Below, piece after piece: positions 13,421-23,214 of a stretch of DNA of 64,000 bases; position 1 is the stretch's first letter; every line of letters begins with the position of its first letter. Under the pieces are notes generated by a model, which was not told the DNA's origin, did not search any database, and worked only from the letters and a program-made list of their open reading frames with translations. Location: positions 1 to 64,000 of the forward strand of contig NZ_ADAQ01000007.1 in the NCBI RefSeq assembly GCF_000176515.1. Reading direction: 5' to 3'. This stretch comes from Grimontia hollisae CIP 101886 (GTDB taxonomy: Bacteria > Pseudomonadota > Gammaproteobacteria > Enterobacterales > Vibrionaceae). The position numbers and the translations under genes were made by a program.

Positions 13421-14041
13421 GTGAAGCTCTATGACTACAGTAAATCTTCGGCGTCGTACCGTGTGCGCATTGCGCTGAACCTCAAGGGGCTGGCGTATCA
13501 GTCGCATGCCATCTCCTTGCTGGATGGCGAACAACGTGATGACGCGTATCTGGTCCTGAACCCAACAGGACTGGTTCCCACGCTGATTGATAACGGTAAG
13601 GTCCTGACCCAGTCGCTGGCTATCATCGAGTATCTGGAGGAGGTTTATCCTTCTCCGGCACTCTTACCTGCCGGTCACGTGGCCCGGGCAACATGCCGTG
13701 CACTTGCCCTCGACATCGCCTGCGATATCCACCCACTCAACAATCTGCGGGTACTCAAACACCTCACAGGCTCCCTGAGCCACAGTGAGGATGAAAAACT
13801 GGCGTGGTACCTGCACTGGCTGAAAACCGGGTTGGCGTCGCTCGAGAAAAAACTGGTAAGCGGACACACCGCCTTTTGTTGTGACAGCACCCCCACCCTT
13901 GCCGATATTTGTCTGGTCCCCCAATTGTTTAACGCTCGCCGCTTTTCACTCGATCTGACGCCTTACCCCACACTGACAGAAATAGAACAGCGCTGTCAGG
14001 CATTACCTGCCTTCGAGCGCGCGCACCCGGACAATGTGTAG
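13421..14041 (+). CDS. maiA: maleylacetoacetate isomerase (zeta-class GST)
   Basis: A glutathione-dependent cis-trans isomerase converting maleylacetoacetate to fumarylacetoacetate. The zeta-class active-site motif SSASYRVRIALNLKG is near the N-terminus (thioredoxin-like domain, residues 1-80), followed by the helical GST domain. The frame is open from ATG 13403, but GTG 13421 lies eight bases after AAGGAAG and gives the family N-terminus KLYDYSKSSASYRVR, so I place the start there (206 residues). Confidence 0.92.
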   Translation: MKLYDYSKSSASYRVRIALNLKGLAYQSHAISLLDGEQRDDAYLVLNPTGLVPTLIDNGKVLTQSLAIIEYLEEVYPSPALLPAGHVARATCRALALDIACDIHPLNNLRVLKHLTGSLSHSEDEKLAWYLHWLKTGLASLEKKLVSGHTAFCCDSTPTLADICLVPQLFNARRFSLDLTPYPTLTEIEQRCQALPAFERAHPDNV

Positions 14042-14049
14042 GAGACAGT

Positions 14050-16005
14050 ATGTCGCAGCATCTTCTTTGGCAACCCAGCGCATCACGCATCGCCAACGCC
14101 AACCTCACCCACTTCATCCAAAAAGTGAACCAGCAATATGCGCTAAACCTGACCGATTACAGCCAGCTTTATGACTGGTCGGTAAAACACTCGGAGGCAT
14201 TCTGGGAGGCCCTGTGGGATTTTTCCTCTGTGGTTGGTGAGCGAGGAAACCGCGTGATCGCCCGCCCAGAGCGAGAGCCCAACAAAAACAGTGTCTGGTT
14301 CCCGGATGCCAGCATCAACTTTGCCGAAAACGTAATGCGATGGGCGAAAGAGATGCAGGACCAGGACGCTATCGTGTTTTCCGGCGAAGAGGAATCCGCC
14401 ACCCATCTGTCCTGGGGAGAGCTCGAGCGTCAAGTCAGTGCCATCTCCGCGTATCTGAAAGCGTGTGGCGTTAAAAAAGGCGATGTGGTGGCAGGTTACT
14501 TGCCCAACATCGCAGAAACCGTGATCGCCATGCTCGCCACATCGTCACTTGGCGCAATATGGACGTCCACCTCACCAGATTTCGGGATCGACAGCGTACT
14601 CGACCGCTTCGGTCAGACCCAACCGAAAGTGCTCTTCACCACAGACGGTTACCGCTATAACGGAAAAACTCACGACAACCTCACCAAAGCGCGTGCGGTA
14701 CGTGACAGCGTGGAAAACATCACTCATATGGTGGTGATCCCTTATGTGGGCGGCATCGCACCACACAGTGATGAAACCTGCTGGAATGCCATCATTTCCA
14801 GACCGGCTGAGCCCTTGACCTTTACCCGTGTCGGGTTTAACGACCCCATGTACGTGCTTTACTCTTCCGGCACCACAGGCAAGCCCAAATGCATTATCCA
14901 CAGTGTCGGCGGGATGCTGCTGAATCACCTTAAAGAGCACCAGCTGCATTCTGATGTGAAATGTGGTGACCGCATGTTCTATTTCACTACCTGTGGCTGG
15001 ATGATGTGGAACTGGCTTGCCAGTGGCCTGCTGAGCGGCGCAACGCTGGTACTGTTTGATGGCTCACCGTTTTACCCGGATGCCGGTGTGCTCTGGCGTT
15101 TAACGGATGCACACCAGGTCACACTGTTTGGCACGTCCGCCAAATATATTGAAGCGCTGGAAAAACACCAATACAGCCCAATGGACACCCACAACCTGTC
15201 GTCACTCCGCGCACTCTGCTCAACCGGTTCAGTGCTGGCCCCAGAACAGTTCGACTGGGTCTACAACCACGTAAAACAGGACATGCAACTCAGCTCCATT
15301 GCCGGCGGTACTGACATCTGTGGCTGCTTTGTGCTGGGCAGTCCCATCTCGCCGGTCTATCGTGCTCAGAGTCAGGTCCGTGGGCTGGGGATGGATGTGA
15401 ACGTGTTCGACAATCAGGGCCATCCGGTACAGGAAGAGAAAGGTGAACTGGTCTGTTGCAACAGTTTCCCAAACCAGCCAGCCGGATTTTGGAATGATGC
15501 TGATGGCACCCGCTACTACAAAGCCTACTGGGACAAGATTAAGGATATCTGGTTTCACGGCGATTATGTCGAACTCACGCCTGAAGGTGGCATGGTCTTC
15601 TTCGGGCGATCAGATGCCATCCTAAACCCGGGAGGGGTGCGCATTGGCACGGCAGAAATCTATCGTCACGTCAACCAGCTGGATGACGTGCTCGATGCGG
15701 TGGTAATAGGGCAAGAATGGCTAAACGATGTGCGTGTCGTGCTGTTTGTGAAACTCAGGCCAGACGTCGAGCTTACCGATAATCTGGCGCGGCATATCCG
15801 CAATACTATCCGTACCAGCTGTACCCCTCGCCACGTGCCTGCAAAGATCCTGCGTGTCACCGACATACCACGCACCAAATCCGGAAAACTGGCAGAGCTG
15901 GCCGTGCGTGATGTGGTGCATGGCCGGGCCGTCGCCCAGATCAGTGCGCTGGATAATCCCCAATCCCTGGAACAATACAAAGGGCGACCTGAACTTCAGG
16001 AATAA
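14050..16005 (+). CDS. aacS: acetoacetyl-CoA synthetase
   Basis: This ATP-dependent acyl-CoA synthetase activates acetoacetate to acetoacetyl-CoA. The 651-residue ANL-superfamily protein has the P-loop-like YSSGTTGKPK near residue 274, the GGTDICGCF segment, the hinge motif GRSDAILNPGGVRIG and the catalytic lysine segment TKSGKLAE near the C-terminus. It starts nine bases after maiA and ends the operon, so acetoacetate released by FahA is captured and fed toward acetyl-CoA. Confidence 0.93.
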   Translation: MSQHLLWQPSASRIANANLTHFIQKVNQQYALNLTDYSQLYDWSVKHSEAFWEALWDFSSVVGERGNRVIARPEREPNKNSVWFPDASINFAENVMRWAKEMQDQDAIVFSGEEESATHLSWGELERQVSAISAYLKACGVKKGDVVAGYLPNIAETVIAMLATSSLGAIWTSTSPDFGIDSVLDRFGQTQPKVLFTTDGYRYNGKTHDNLTKARAVRDSVENITHMVVIPYVGGIAPHSDETCWNAIISRPAEPLTFTRVGFNDPMYVLYSSGTTGKPKCIIHSVGGMLLNHLKEHQLHSDVKCGDRMFYFTTCGWMMWNWLASGLLSGATLVLFDGSPFYPDAGVLWRLTDAHQVTLFGTSAKYIEALEKHQYSPMDTHNLSSLRALCSTGSVLAPEQFDWVYNHVKQDMQLSSIAGGTDICGCFVLGSPISPVYRAQSQVRGLGMDVNVFDNQGHPVQEEKGELVCCNSFPNQPAGFWNDADGTRYYKAYWDKIKDIWFHGDYVELTPEGGMVFFGRSDAILNPGGVRIGTAEIYRHVNQLDDVLDAVVIGQEWLNDVRVVLFVKLRPDVELTDNLARHIRNTIRTSCTPRHVPAKILRVTDIPRTKSGKLAELAVRDVVHGRAVAQISALDNPQSLEQYKGRPELQE

Positions 16006-16015
16006 CTAAGGTGTG

Positions 16016-16519
16016 TCAATTCAGGCGATCACGGTCTTCATCTTTACGCTGGAATTCTCCTTCAAAGGTATTTCCACTGTCACCCGGTCCTTGGTGTGGG
16101 CCGCGGTTGAACGGGTCTTGTCCGAATGGGCCTTGCTGGCCGCCAAACCCGCGCTGGAATCCACCCACTTTCATCCGGCCCAAAAACTGTTTGGCCAGCC
16201 ACGCACGCGGCCAGGGCAGAAGTACCACCATGCCCATGGCATCGGTCATAAAACCCGGCGTTAACAGAAGGACACCCGCCACGGCTAACATCACCCCTTC
16301 AATGATTTGTTGTGCTGGCAATTCTCCCTTATTCAGTCGCTGTTGCACGGTCAACAGGGTCTGCAAGCCCTGACTGCGCACCAGTGACGCCCCGATCACA
16401 GCAGTTAGTATGATCAATGCCACCGTCGGCCAAAGCCCCAATACACCACCCACCTGTATAAACAGGGCGATTTCGATAACGGGCACGGTAATGAACATCA
16501 ACAACAAGATTGGAAACAC
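16016..16519 (-). CDS. fxsA: FxsA family membrane protein
   Basis: A 167-residue inner-membrane protein of the FxsA family (E. coli FxsA is linked to suppression of F exclusion of phage T7). It has hydrophobic segments at about 3-45 and 70-95 with the conserved GLWPTVALIILTAVIGASLVR and LLLTPGFMTDAMG, followed by a Gly/Gln/Phe-rich tail. The start is a GTG nine bases after GAGG. It is tail to tail with aacS, 10 bp apart. The cellular role is not well known. Confidence 0.88.
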   Translation of the reverse strand: MFPILLLMFITVPVIEIALFIQVGGVLGLWPTVALIILTAVIGASLVRSQGLQTLLTVQQRLNKGELPAQQIIEGVMLAVAGVLLLTPGFMTDAMGMVVLLPWPRAWLAKQFLGRMKVGGFQRGFGGQQGPFGQDPFNRGPHQGPGDSGNTFEGEFQRKDEDRDRLN

Positions 16520-16897
16520 AACAAAACCTCATAATGGTGTCGAAGAAACATGGTAACACTTCTGGTACACGATGCACTCGACAGGTTGGGTATTTCCCTT
16601 CGACAACACGCAGGAGGGCAGGAAGATAGATACTCAAGTAACCTGACTGATTAACCCAATAAGAAACAAAGACAAATAAGAACTCTGACGATCCTTATCA
16701 CAGTTTTATGCAAATCGTCCCCCTTTGCTTTGATTGGTGATCTTTCTCATGTTTTTGCCAGGGAGGACGGGTAAAATCATCCAGCATAAACAGGGTGTAA
16801 AACACCACTCACCCAGCCATAATCTCTGATGAATGGACTCTACAGCGAAATTATTGGCTACAGAATAACCAGTTCATATTTCATTTAGGGCCAAATC
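16520..16897 (+). promoter_or_regulatory. fxsA-aspA intergenic region with FNR-like site
   Basis: A divergent control region of 378 bp with no gene. TTGATTGGTGATCT at 16730-16743 resembles the FNR box TTGATNNNNATCAA, with one good and one weak half. A small perfect palindrome GGTGT-AAA-ACACC lies at 16794-16806. FNR control would suit aspA and dcuA, which serve anaerobic fumarate metabolism. No convincing -35/-10 pair was found. Confidence 0.35.
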
Positions 16898-18358
16898 ATG
16901 TCTCAGACGATTGATTTCGAAAATAACTTGACTACCTCTCATTTAGCAACTCGTATCGAAGAAGATCTGCTTGGTCAACGCCAGGTGCCGGCTGACGCGT
17001 ATTACGGCATCCATACTCTTCGTGCGATCGAAAACTTCAATATCTCCCGTACCACGATTTCCGATGTGCCAGAGTTTGTACGCGGCATGGTGTTCACCAA
17101 AAAAGCGGCAGCAATGGCGAACAAAGAACTGGGGGTAATTCCAGCGGAAATCGGTGATTACATCATCAAAGCGTGTGATGTGATTCTGGAAACCGGCAAA
17201 TGCATGGACCAGTTCCCGTCTGACGTTTATCAGGGCGGTGCAGGCACTTCTGTGAACATGAACGCGAACGAAGTGATCGCCAACCTGGCACTGGAGCTGA
17301 TGGGTAAACAAAAGGGTGAATACGACGTTATCAACCCGAACGACCACGTGAACAAGAGCCAGTCCACCAACTGTGCCTACCCAACCGGTTTCCGTATTGC
17401 GGTGTACAACAGCATCATGAAGCTGATCGAGTCTATCGAGTACCTGCAAAACGAATTTGACGCGAAAGCAACCGAGTTCAAAGGCATTCTGAAAATGGGC
17501 CGCACCCAGCTTCAGGACGCCGTGCCAATGACTGTGGGCCAGGAATTCCACGCGTTTGCGGTGCTGTTGAAAGAAGAAATCAAGAACCTGAAATACACCT
17601 CTGCACTCCTGCTGGAAGTCAACCTGGGCGCAACCGCTATCGGTACAGGACTGAACGCAGCGGCAGGCTACCAGCAACTGGCGGTTCAACGCCTGGCAGA
17701 AGTCACTGGCCTGAACTGCACCCCAGCAGAAGACCTGATTGAAGCAACCTCTGACTGTGGCGCATACGTGATGGTTCACGGTGCCCTGAAACGCCTGGCG
17801 GTGAAACTGTCTAAGATCTGTAATGACCTGCGTCTGCTGTCATCCGGTCCTCGTGCTGGCTTTAACGAAATCAACCTGCCAGAAATGCAGGCGGGTTCTT
17901 CTATCATGCCAGCAAAAGTTAACCCGGTTATTCCAGAAGTGGTAAACCAGGTATGCTTCAAGGTTATCGGTAACGACACCACCGTGACTTTCGCAGCAGA
18001 AGCAGGCCAACTGCAGCTGAACGTGATGGAACCCGTGATTGGCCAGGCATTGTTCGAGTCTATCGAAATCCTCTCTAACGCCTGTGTGAACCTGGGCGAG
18101 AAGTGCGTGAACGGCATCACTGTGAACAAAGAGATCTGTGAAGCGTTCGTTTACAACTCTATCGGTATCGTGACCTACCTGAACCCGTTCATCGGCCACC
18201 ACGAAGGTGATATTGTTGGTAAGATTTGTGCGGAAACCGGCAAGAGCGTGCGTGAAGTTGTGCTGGAGCGTGGTTTGCTGACCGAAGAACAGCTCGACGA
18301 TATCTTCTCTGTCGAAAACCTGATGCACCCACAATACAAAGCAAAACGCTATAACTAA
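16898..18358 (+). CDS. aspA: aspartate ammonia-lyase
   Basis: It deaminates L-aspartate reversibly to fumarate and ammonia. The 486-residue protein belongs to the fumarase/aspartase superfamily and carries the signature [11 protein letters not shown] near residue 331, plus [10 protein letters not shown] and the [10 protein letters not shown] segment. It acts as a cytoplasmic tetramer. It is followed by its own terminator and then dcuA, the transporter exchanging aspartate, fumarate and succinate, the classical anaerobic pair. Confidence 0.98.
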   Translation: MSQTIDFENNLTTSHLATRIEEDLLGQRQVPADAYYGIHTLRAIENFNISRTTISDVPEFVRGMVFTKKAAAMANKELGVIPAEIGDYIIKACDVILETGKCMDQFPSDVYQGGAGTSVNMNANEVIANLALELMGKQKGEYDVINPNDHVNKSQSTNCAYPTGFRIAVYNSIMKLIESIEYLQNEFDAKATEFKGILKMGRTQLQDAVPMTVGQEFHAFAVLLKEEIKNLKYTSALLLEVNLGATAIGTGLNAAAGYQQLAVQRLAEVTGLNCTPAEDLIEATSDCGAYVMVHGALKRLAVKLSKICNDLRLLSSGPRAGFNEINLPEMQAGSSIMPAKVNPVIPEVVNQVCFKVIGNDTTVTFAAEAGQLQLNVMEPVIGQALFESIEILSNACVNLGEKCVNGITVNKEICEAFVYNSIGIVTYLNPFIGHHEGDIVGKICAETGKSVREVVLERGLLTEEQLDDIFSVENLMHPQYKAKRYN

Positions 18359-18369
18359 TTCGTCAGAAT

Positions 18370-18394
18370 GGGTACCCATTACGGGTACCCTTTT
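18370..18394 (+). terminator. terminator after aspA
   Basis: The perfect repeat GGGTACCC-ATTAC-GGGTACCC is followed by TTTT, 12 bp after the aspA stop. Confidence 0.85.
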
Positions 18395-18558
18395 CTGTTT
18401 CTTTGTCTGGATGTTGTCTACACCGGGCGTTAAAAGCCCAAACGAAGGTACTGTTTCACCACTCATTGCGCCTTAATTACCCTTTTTCAAGGGAAGAAGT
18501 ACACTGGGACAGTGGCTCCGTTTGGTTTTTCTAAATTAGTCTTGAACAGGAGTTACCC

Positions 18559-19866
18559 ATGGTAGCAGTAGAGTTGTTCGTCGTTCTTGCGTTTATCTAT
18601 CTGGGCGCACGGATTGGCGGTATCGGTATCGGTTTAGCCGGTGGTGCGGGCGTAATCGCCCTTTCGTTGTTTTTGGGCATGCCCACCAACCAAAGTTACA
18701 TCCCTATCGACGTGATCCTTATCATCATGTCCGTGATCACCGCCATCGCTGCCATGCAAGTGGCAGGTGGTATGGACTGGTTGGTTGAGAAAGCCGAAGA
18801 CTTCCTGCGTAAAAACCCGAAACAAATTACCTTTTACGCGCCAATTGTTACTTACCTGATGACCCTGATGGCCGGTACGGGCCACACCGCATTCTCAACC
18901 CTGCCGGTGATTGCGGAAGTGGCGAAGGAGCAAGGCATCCGCCCATCACGCCCACTCTCTATCGCGGTGGTTGCATCTCAAATTGCGATCACGGCGTCGC
19001 CAATCTCTGCGGCGGTGGTGTTCTTCTCCGGTATTCTCGAGCCATTGGGTATTGGCTATCTCACCCTGCTGGCAATCTGTATCCCAACCACGTTTGCGGC
19101 CTGCATGATCGGTGCATTTATTGCCAATTTCATGGGTTGTGAACTGAAAGACGACCCGATTTATCAGGAACGTTTAGCAAAAGGCCTGATCAAGCTGAAA
19201 GGCACAGAAAAACGCGAAATCGCGCCAACAGCGAAAACCGCCACCTACATTTTCCTCGGGGCAATTTTACTGGTGGTGGCCTACGCAGCGGCAATTTCTG
19301 GCTCCGTTGGCCTGATTGAAAATCCGGCCCTTGGCCGTAACGAAGCGATCATGACCTTTATGCTGGCAGCAGCAGCATTGATTGTGGCAACCACGAAAAT
19401 CGACGCATCCAAAATCCCGTCAGCACCCACTTTCCGCTCAGGCATGACAGCGTGTGTGTGTGTGCTGGGTGTAGCCTGGTTAGGTTCTACCTTCGTTAAC
19501 GCGCACGTTGAAGGCATCAAGGAAGTGGCGGGCACCCTGCTGTCAGACTATCCATGGATGCTGGCATTGGTACTCTTCTTTGCCTCGATGCTGCTTTACT
19601 CACAAGGTGCAACCACGGTGGCACTGATGCCGGCAGCGCTGGCGATTGGTGTCGCACCGCTGACCGCGATTGCCTCTTTTGCTGCAGTCAGTGCACTGTT
19701 TGTCCTGCCAACGTACCCAACACTGCTGGCAGCCGTGGAAATGGACGATACCGGTTCCACCCGCATCGGTAACCTGGTATTCAACCACCCCTTCTTTATC
19801 CCGGGTGTAGTGACCATTTTCACTTCGGTTGCACTGGGTTTTGTGGTTGGCGGCATTGTGCTGTAA
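18559..19866 (+). CDS. dcuA: anaerobic C4-dicarboxylate transporter DcuA
   Basis: A 435-residue inner-membrane exchanger for aspartate, fumarate, malate and succinate. It is hydrophobic throughout, with Dcu-family marks MAGTGHTAFSTLPVIAEVAKEQGIRP-like sequence near residue 97 and FASMLLYSQGATTVALMPAALA near 345. It lies 200 bp after aspA behind AGGAG. It should supply the substrate for aspA and export succinate during fumarate respiration. Confidence 0.97.
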   Translation: MVAVELFVVLAFIYLGARIGGIGIGLAGGAGVIALSLFLGMPTNQSYIPIDVILIIMSVITAIAAMQVAGGMDWLVEKAEDFLRKNPKQITFYAPIVTYLMTLMAGTGHTAFSTLPVIAEVAKEQGIRPSRPLSIAVVASQIAITASPISAAVVFFSGILEPLGIGYLTLLAICIPTTFAACMIGAFIANFMGCELKDDPIYQERLAKGLIKLKGTEKREIAPTAKTATYIFLGAILLVVAYAAAISGSVGLIENPALGRNEAIMTFMLAAAALIVATTKIDASKIPSAPTFRSGMTACVCVLGVAWLGSTFVNAHVEGIKEVAGTLLSDYPWMLALVLFFASMLLYSQGATTVALMPAALAIGVAPLTAIASFAAVSALFVLPTYPTLLAAVEMDDTGSTRIGNLVFNHPFFIPGVVTIFTSVALGFVVGGIVL

Positions 19867-19884
19867 CCCATTGAATTAACGATA

Positions 19885-19907
19885 GGGGCGCGTCGGCGCC
19901 CCTTTTT
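19885..19907 (+). terminator. terminator after dcuA
   Basis: The stem GGGGCGC/GCGCCCC with a four-base loop is followed by TTTTTG. Confidence 0.87.
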
Positions 19908-19978
19908 GTTTTTGAAACGAATTCCGGCTTTCCCGGTCTCAGTGGTATAGTTCGAATATTGTTCATAAATCCACCTGA

Positions 19979-21811
19979 TTGATGAAGGCCATGTTGAAAA
20001 TAGGCTCACGACTTTTTACGGTTTTTACCTTGGCGCTGATGAGCGCCCTGCCCACCAAGGCTGAATTCACCCTTTTCGATGCTCCAGCACCGACAGCAAG
20101 TAATGCCCCGACGTTTGTTCCCGTCGATCAGGCATTTCCGTTTAATTTCACCCAACAAGGTAACCGGGTTTACCTCGATTGGCAGGTGACACCAGGCTAC
20201 TACCTCTATGAAGATAAAATTGAGGTAGTGCCCAGTGACAACGCAAAAACCGGTGTATTGGAAATGCGCCGCGGCCAGCCTTATAACGATGAATTTTTCG
20301 GCCAGGTTTCGATTTTCAAAAAACCGCTGACCGTGACAGTACCGATTCTTGCAGCAACCGATGAATCTATCCTGAGGGTGACTTATCAAGGCTGCGCAGA
20401 AGCAGGGTTTTGTTATCCCCCAGAAACCGTCACTGTCCCCTTGATTGCTGTCTCAGAAGGCTCCGCTATACCGCCTGCATCAGGTTTATCTTCTTCTGTT
20501 GGTTCAGTCATCGCAGAGCCGGTAAAAGCCCCCTCTCCTGACAGCAACAGCAGTTCAACCAAGGTTGGCAGCCTTGCTGAAAACTGGTGGCAACCGCTGC
20601 TGTTTTTAGGCTTGGGTATTGGCCTTGCTTTCACACCGTGCGTGCTGCCGATGTACCCGATCCTGACCGGTATTGTGCTGGGTGGGGGTAAGAAAACCCA
20701 CGGCCAGACCTTCCGTCTTTCCATGCTTTACGTACAGGGCATGGCGCTGACTTACACCCTGTTGGGGCTGGTAGTGGCGTCAGCCGGTTTGCAGTTTCAG
20801 GCAGCCTTCCAGCACCCTTATGTGCTGATTGGCCTGAGTGCGCTGTTTGTGTTGCTGGCGATGTCGATGTTTGGGGTATTTACCCTCCAGCTGCCGGCAA
20901 ACCTGCAAACCAGGCTGAGTGAAATCAGCAACCAGCAGAAAGGGGGCAGCAACCTTGGCGTGTTCACCATGGGGGCGATTTCAGGCCTGATTTGCTCACC
21001 CTGTACTACAGCGCCGCTGTCTGGCGCACTTTTGTATGTGGCGCAAAGTGGCGATCTCGTAACCGGAGCAGTGACCCTCTATGCACTGGCACTGGGGATG
21101 GGTATTCCTCTGATTATCGCGGCAATGTTTGGCAACCGGCTGCTGCCAAAGGCGGGAGCCTGGATGAACAGGGTTAAAACGTTTTTCGGCTTAGTGTTGC
21201 TAGCCGCCCCTATTTTCCTGCTGGAACGCTTGTTGCCGGAAACGATCAGCGTGTGGCTGTGGGCTACGTGGATGCTGATCTCGCTCAGCTGGGTGTATCA
21301 TATCAGCCGTACATTACAACCGGGAAAACTGGCCAGCACACTGGGGATCATTGCGATTCTCGGACTGAGTAGCGGCGCGGTGTATACCTATAACGCCATG
21401 TTTACACCAGCAGCCAAAGCTGACGTCCCTTCCGTTGAATTTATCAGGATTGCCAACATTGATGATCTCAACCGCGAGCTGGCTGCCGCTAAATTGGCAG
21501 GCAAACCGGTAATGCTGGATTTCTATGCTGACTGGTGCGTGGCATGTAAGGAATTCGAGAAATATACGTTTCACGATGCCAACGTGGCACCGGCGCTGAC
21601 AAACTTTGTGCTGCTTCAGGCAGACGTCACTGACAACCGTCCGCAGGACATCAAGATGCTGACAGCACTCAACGTGCTGGGTTTGCCTACAATTGATTTC
21701 TGGGATGCTAACGGAACTCCTCTTCCTAAAGCCCGTCTGACCGGTTTTATGGAAGCCAAACCCTTTATGTTACATCTTGAACAAAATCAGTTGATTAACA
21801 AACAGGGCTAA
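19979..21811 (+). CDS. dsbD: thiol:disulfide interchange protein DsbD
   Basis: It moves electrons from cytoplasmic thioredoxin to periplasmic DsbC/DsbE/CcmG. It has a signal peptide (to about residue 29), an alpha domain with the redox pair [10 protein letters not shown], an eight-span membrane domain with [10 protein letters not shown] and ICSPCTTAP cysteines, and a C-terminal thioredoxin-like domain with WCVAC near residue 520. All six expected cysteines are present. ATG 19979 and ATG 19991 are both possible starts. It follows aspA-dcuA, a common arrangement. Confidence 0.96.
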   Translation: MMKAMLKIGSRLFTVFTLALMSALPTKAEFTLFDAPAPTASNAPTFVPVDQAFPFNFTQQGNRVYLDWQVTPGYYLYEDKIEVVPSDNAKTGVLEMRRGQPYNDEFFGQVSIFKKPLTVTVPILAATDESILRVTYQGCAEAGFCYPPETVTVPLIAVSEGSAIPPASGLSSSVGSVIAEPVKAPSPDSNSSSTKVGSLAENWWQPLLFLGLGIGLAFTPCVLPMYPILTGIVLGGGKKTHGQTFRLSMLYVQGMALTYTLLGLVVASAGLQFQAAFQHPYVLIGLSALFVLLAMSMFGVFTLQLPANLQTRLSEISNQQKGGSNLGVFTMGAISGLICSPCTTAPLSGALLYVAQSGDLVTGAVTLYALALGMGIPLIIAAMFGNRLLPKAGAWMNRVKTFFGLVLLAAPIFLLERLLPETISVWLWATWMLISLSWVYHISRTLQPGKLASTLGIIAILGLSSGAVYTYNAMFTPAAKADVPSVEFIRIANIDDLNRELAAAKLAGKPVMLDFYADWCVACKEFEKYTFHDANVAPALTNFVLLQADVTDNRPQDIKMLTALNVLGLPTIDFWDANGTPLPKARLTGFMEAKPFMLHLEQNQLINKQG

Positions 21812-21946
21812 TTGCACACAAACTTGATCCCCCCGACATTGCCCACAAATGGTGGGGGATCAAGCTCTTACTTCCTACTTATGCAAATTGATCAATCCTC
21901 ACCCGGGTGGTAGCGTTTTTGTTAAATAGGTATTAATGACATTGCC

Positions 21947-22585
21947 ATGGACGCTCAATACACCATTGTCATCGCTGACGATCACCCCTTATTCCGCAAT
22001 GCACTGTTTCAGTCCGTGCATATGGCTATCAGTGGTGCCAATTTGCTGGAAGCAGACTCCCTCGACAGCCTGACGGCCCTGCTGGAAAAAGAACCCGATA
22101 TCGATTTGCTGCTACTGGATCTGAAAATGCCCGGTGCTAACGGTATGTCCGGCCTTATCCACCTTCGCGTCCAGTACCCTGAACTGCCCATTGTGGTCAT
22201 TTCTGCCAACGAAGAAACCTGTGTGATCCGCCAGGTCAAAGCCAATGGGGCTATAGGTTTTATTCCGAAATCCAGTGACATGCGGGAACTGATCAACAGC
22301 CTCAACCATGTACTGGAAGGCGATACCTGTTTTCCACCTGGTATCGATCTCAGTGATAATGGCGACGAAGAGTCCCTGATGGACAAGATTTCGTCCCTCA
22401 CCCCCCAACAATACAAAGTGCTCAACATGCTCAATGATGGCCTGTTGAACAAGCAAATTGCCTATGAGCTGGATGTGTCCGAAGCCACCATCAAAGCCCA
22501 CATGACAGCCATTTTCCGTAAACTGGGGGTTAAAAACCGCACGCAGGCAGTGATTCTCCTTCAACAAATGGACCCCAACGCATAA
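21947..22585 (+). CDS. crbR: NarL/LuxR-family response regulator, probable CrbR
   Basis: The 212-residue regulator has a receiver domain (about 1-125; acidic pair DD near 12, phosphate acceptor in LLLLDLKMPG near residue 59, Lys in IPKSS near 107). A LuxR-type HTH follows (about 148-207; LTPQQYKVLNMLNDGLLNKQIA). In Vibrio cholerae the CrbS/CrbR pair drives acs in the acetate switch. Here the matching SSF-kinase and acs lie within 14 kb, so this is very likely CrbR. The start has only a weak ribosome binding site. Confidence 0.8.
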   Translation: MDAQYTIVIADDHPLFRNALFQSVHMAISGANLLEADSLDSLTALLEKEPDIDLLLLDLKMPGANGMSGLIHLRVQYPELPIVVISANEETCVIRQVKANGAIGFIPKSSDMRELINSLNHVLEGDTCFPPGIDLSDNGDEESLMDKISSLTPQQYKVLNMLNDGLLNKQIAYELDVSEATIKAHMTAIFRKLGVKNRTQAVILLQQMDPNA

Positions 22586-22929
22586 TCAGTCCTGTATGGG
22601 CAGATCCATTGGACAGTCAACATCTATGCATGTCTTTTTCTCTCTGCACGATCTTTGACACTTTATCACCACGCCAATTGCAAACCTTACACTCCGTACT
22701 TTGAACAGTAACAATCGCTCATTATCTCCTTAGCCGAAAACTTATTAGACCTTTGTCTAGCTTAACATTTTATTAACAAGCAATTTCCTTGTCTTAAATC
22801 ACAGAAATCCACTAATAGCAGACAGTTAGGCCCACCTCCCGCTCGACTAAAGTTGCAGTGTTTCCCAGTCACTTGGCTGCTATTGTCGAAGCGTAACAAT
22901 CCGTTAACTCGTCACTCAAGGAGATGGTG
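22586..22929 (+). promoter_or_regulatory. control region upstream of the DUF4212/SSS symporter
   Basis: A 344 bp gap without a gene. TAGAC-CTTT-GTCTA is a perfect small inverted repeat at 22746-22759, and ACTAAAGT lies at 22846-22853. Related words occur upstream of the DUF294 gene (GACTAAAGTC, 30659-30668) and acs (CTAAAGTCTA, 33284-33293), so they may be response-regulator sites. The ribosome binding site AAGGAG at 22918-22923 fixes the downstream start. Confidence 0.4.
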
Positions 22930-23202
22930 ATGTCTGAGGAACAAAAACAAGATAACGCCAAAGCCTATTGGCAAAAAAACGTCAGGCTGATGATTTATCT
23001 GCTGGCAGTGTGGTTCGTGGTGTCGTTTGGATGCGGCATCTTATTTGTAGAACAACTTAATGAAATTCGTATCGGCGGCTACAAGCTGGGCTTCTGGTTC
23101 GCACAACAGGGGTCAATTTATACCTTCTTGGCCATCATTTTTATTTACGCATTCCAGATGCGCAAACTCGACAAAGAGTTTGGCGTCGATGATGACGAGT
23201 AA
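22930..23202 (+). CDS. DUF4212 protein, small subunit of a sodium:solute symporter
   Basis: A 90-residue membrane protein with two hydrophobic spans (about 19-42 and 62-80) and a charged C-terminus. The family is always found next to an SSS permease of the VC_2705 type, as here (12 bp gap). ATG 22924 directly abuts AAGGAG, so ATG 22930, six bases away, is the better start. It probably stabilises or tunes the large subunit; its role is not known in detail. Confidence 0.9.
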   Translation: MSEEQKQDNAKAYWQKNVRLMIYLLAVWFVVSFGCGILFVEQLNEIRIGGYKLGFWFAQQGSIYTFLAIIFIYAFQMRKLDKEFGVDDDE

Positions 23203-23214
23203 GGAGCCGTAGTC

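Noticed and set aside
16943-17779. 278-residue minus-strand ORF opposite aspA
   Set aside because: Antisense shadow of a highly expressed gene; composition (His/Val/Phe-rich) is not protein-like and it has no ribosome binding site.
22788-22806. A CRP-like site (TGTCTTAAATCACA) upstream of DUF4212
   Set aside because: The half-site spacing is wrong (4 instead of 6) and one half is poor.
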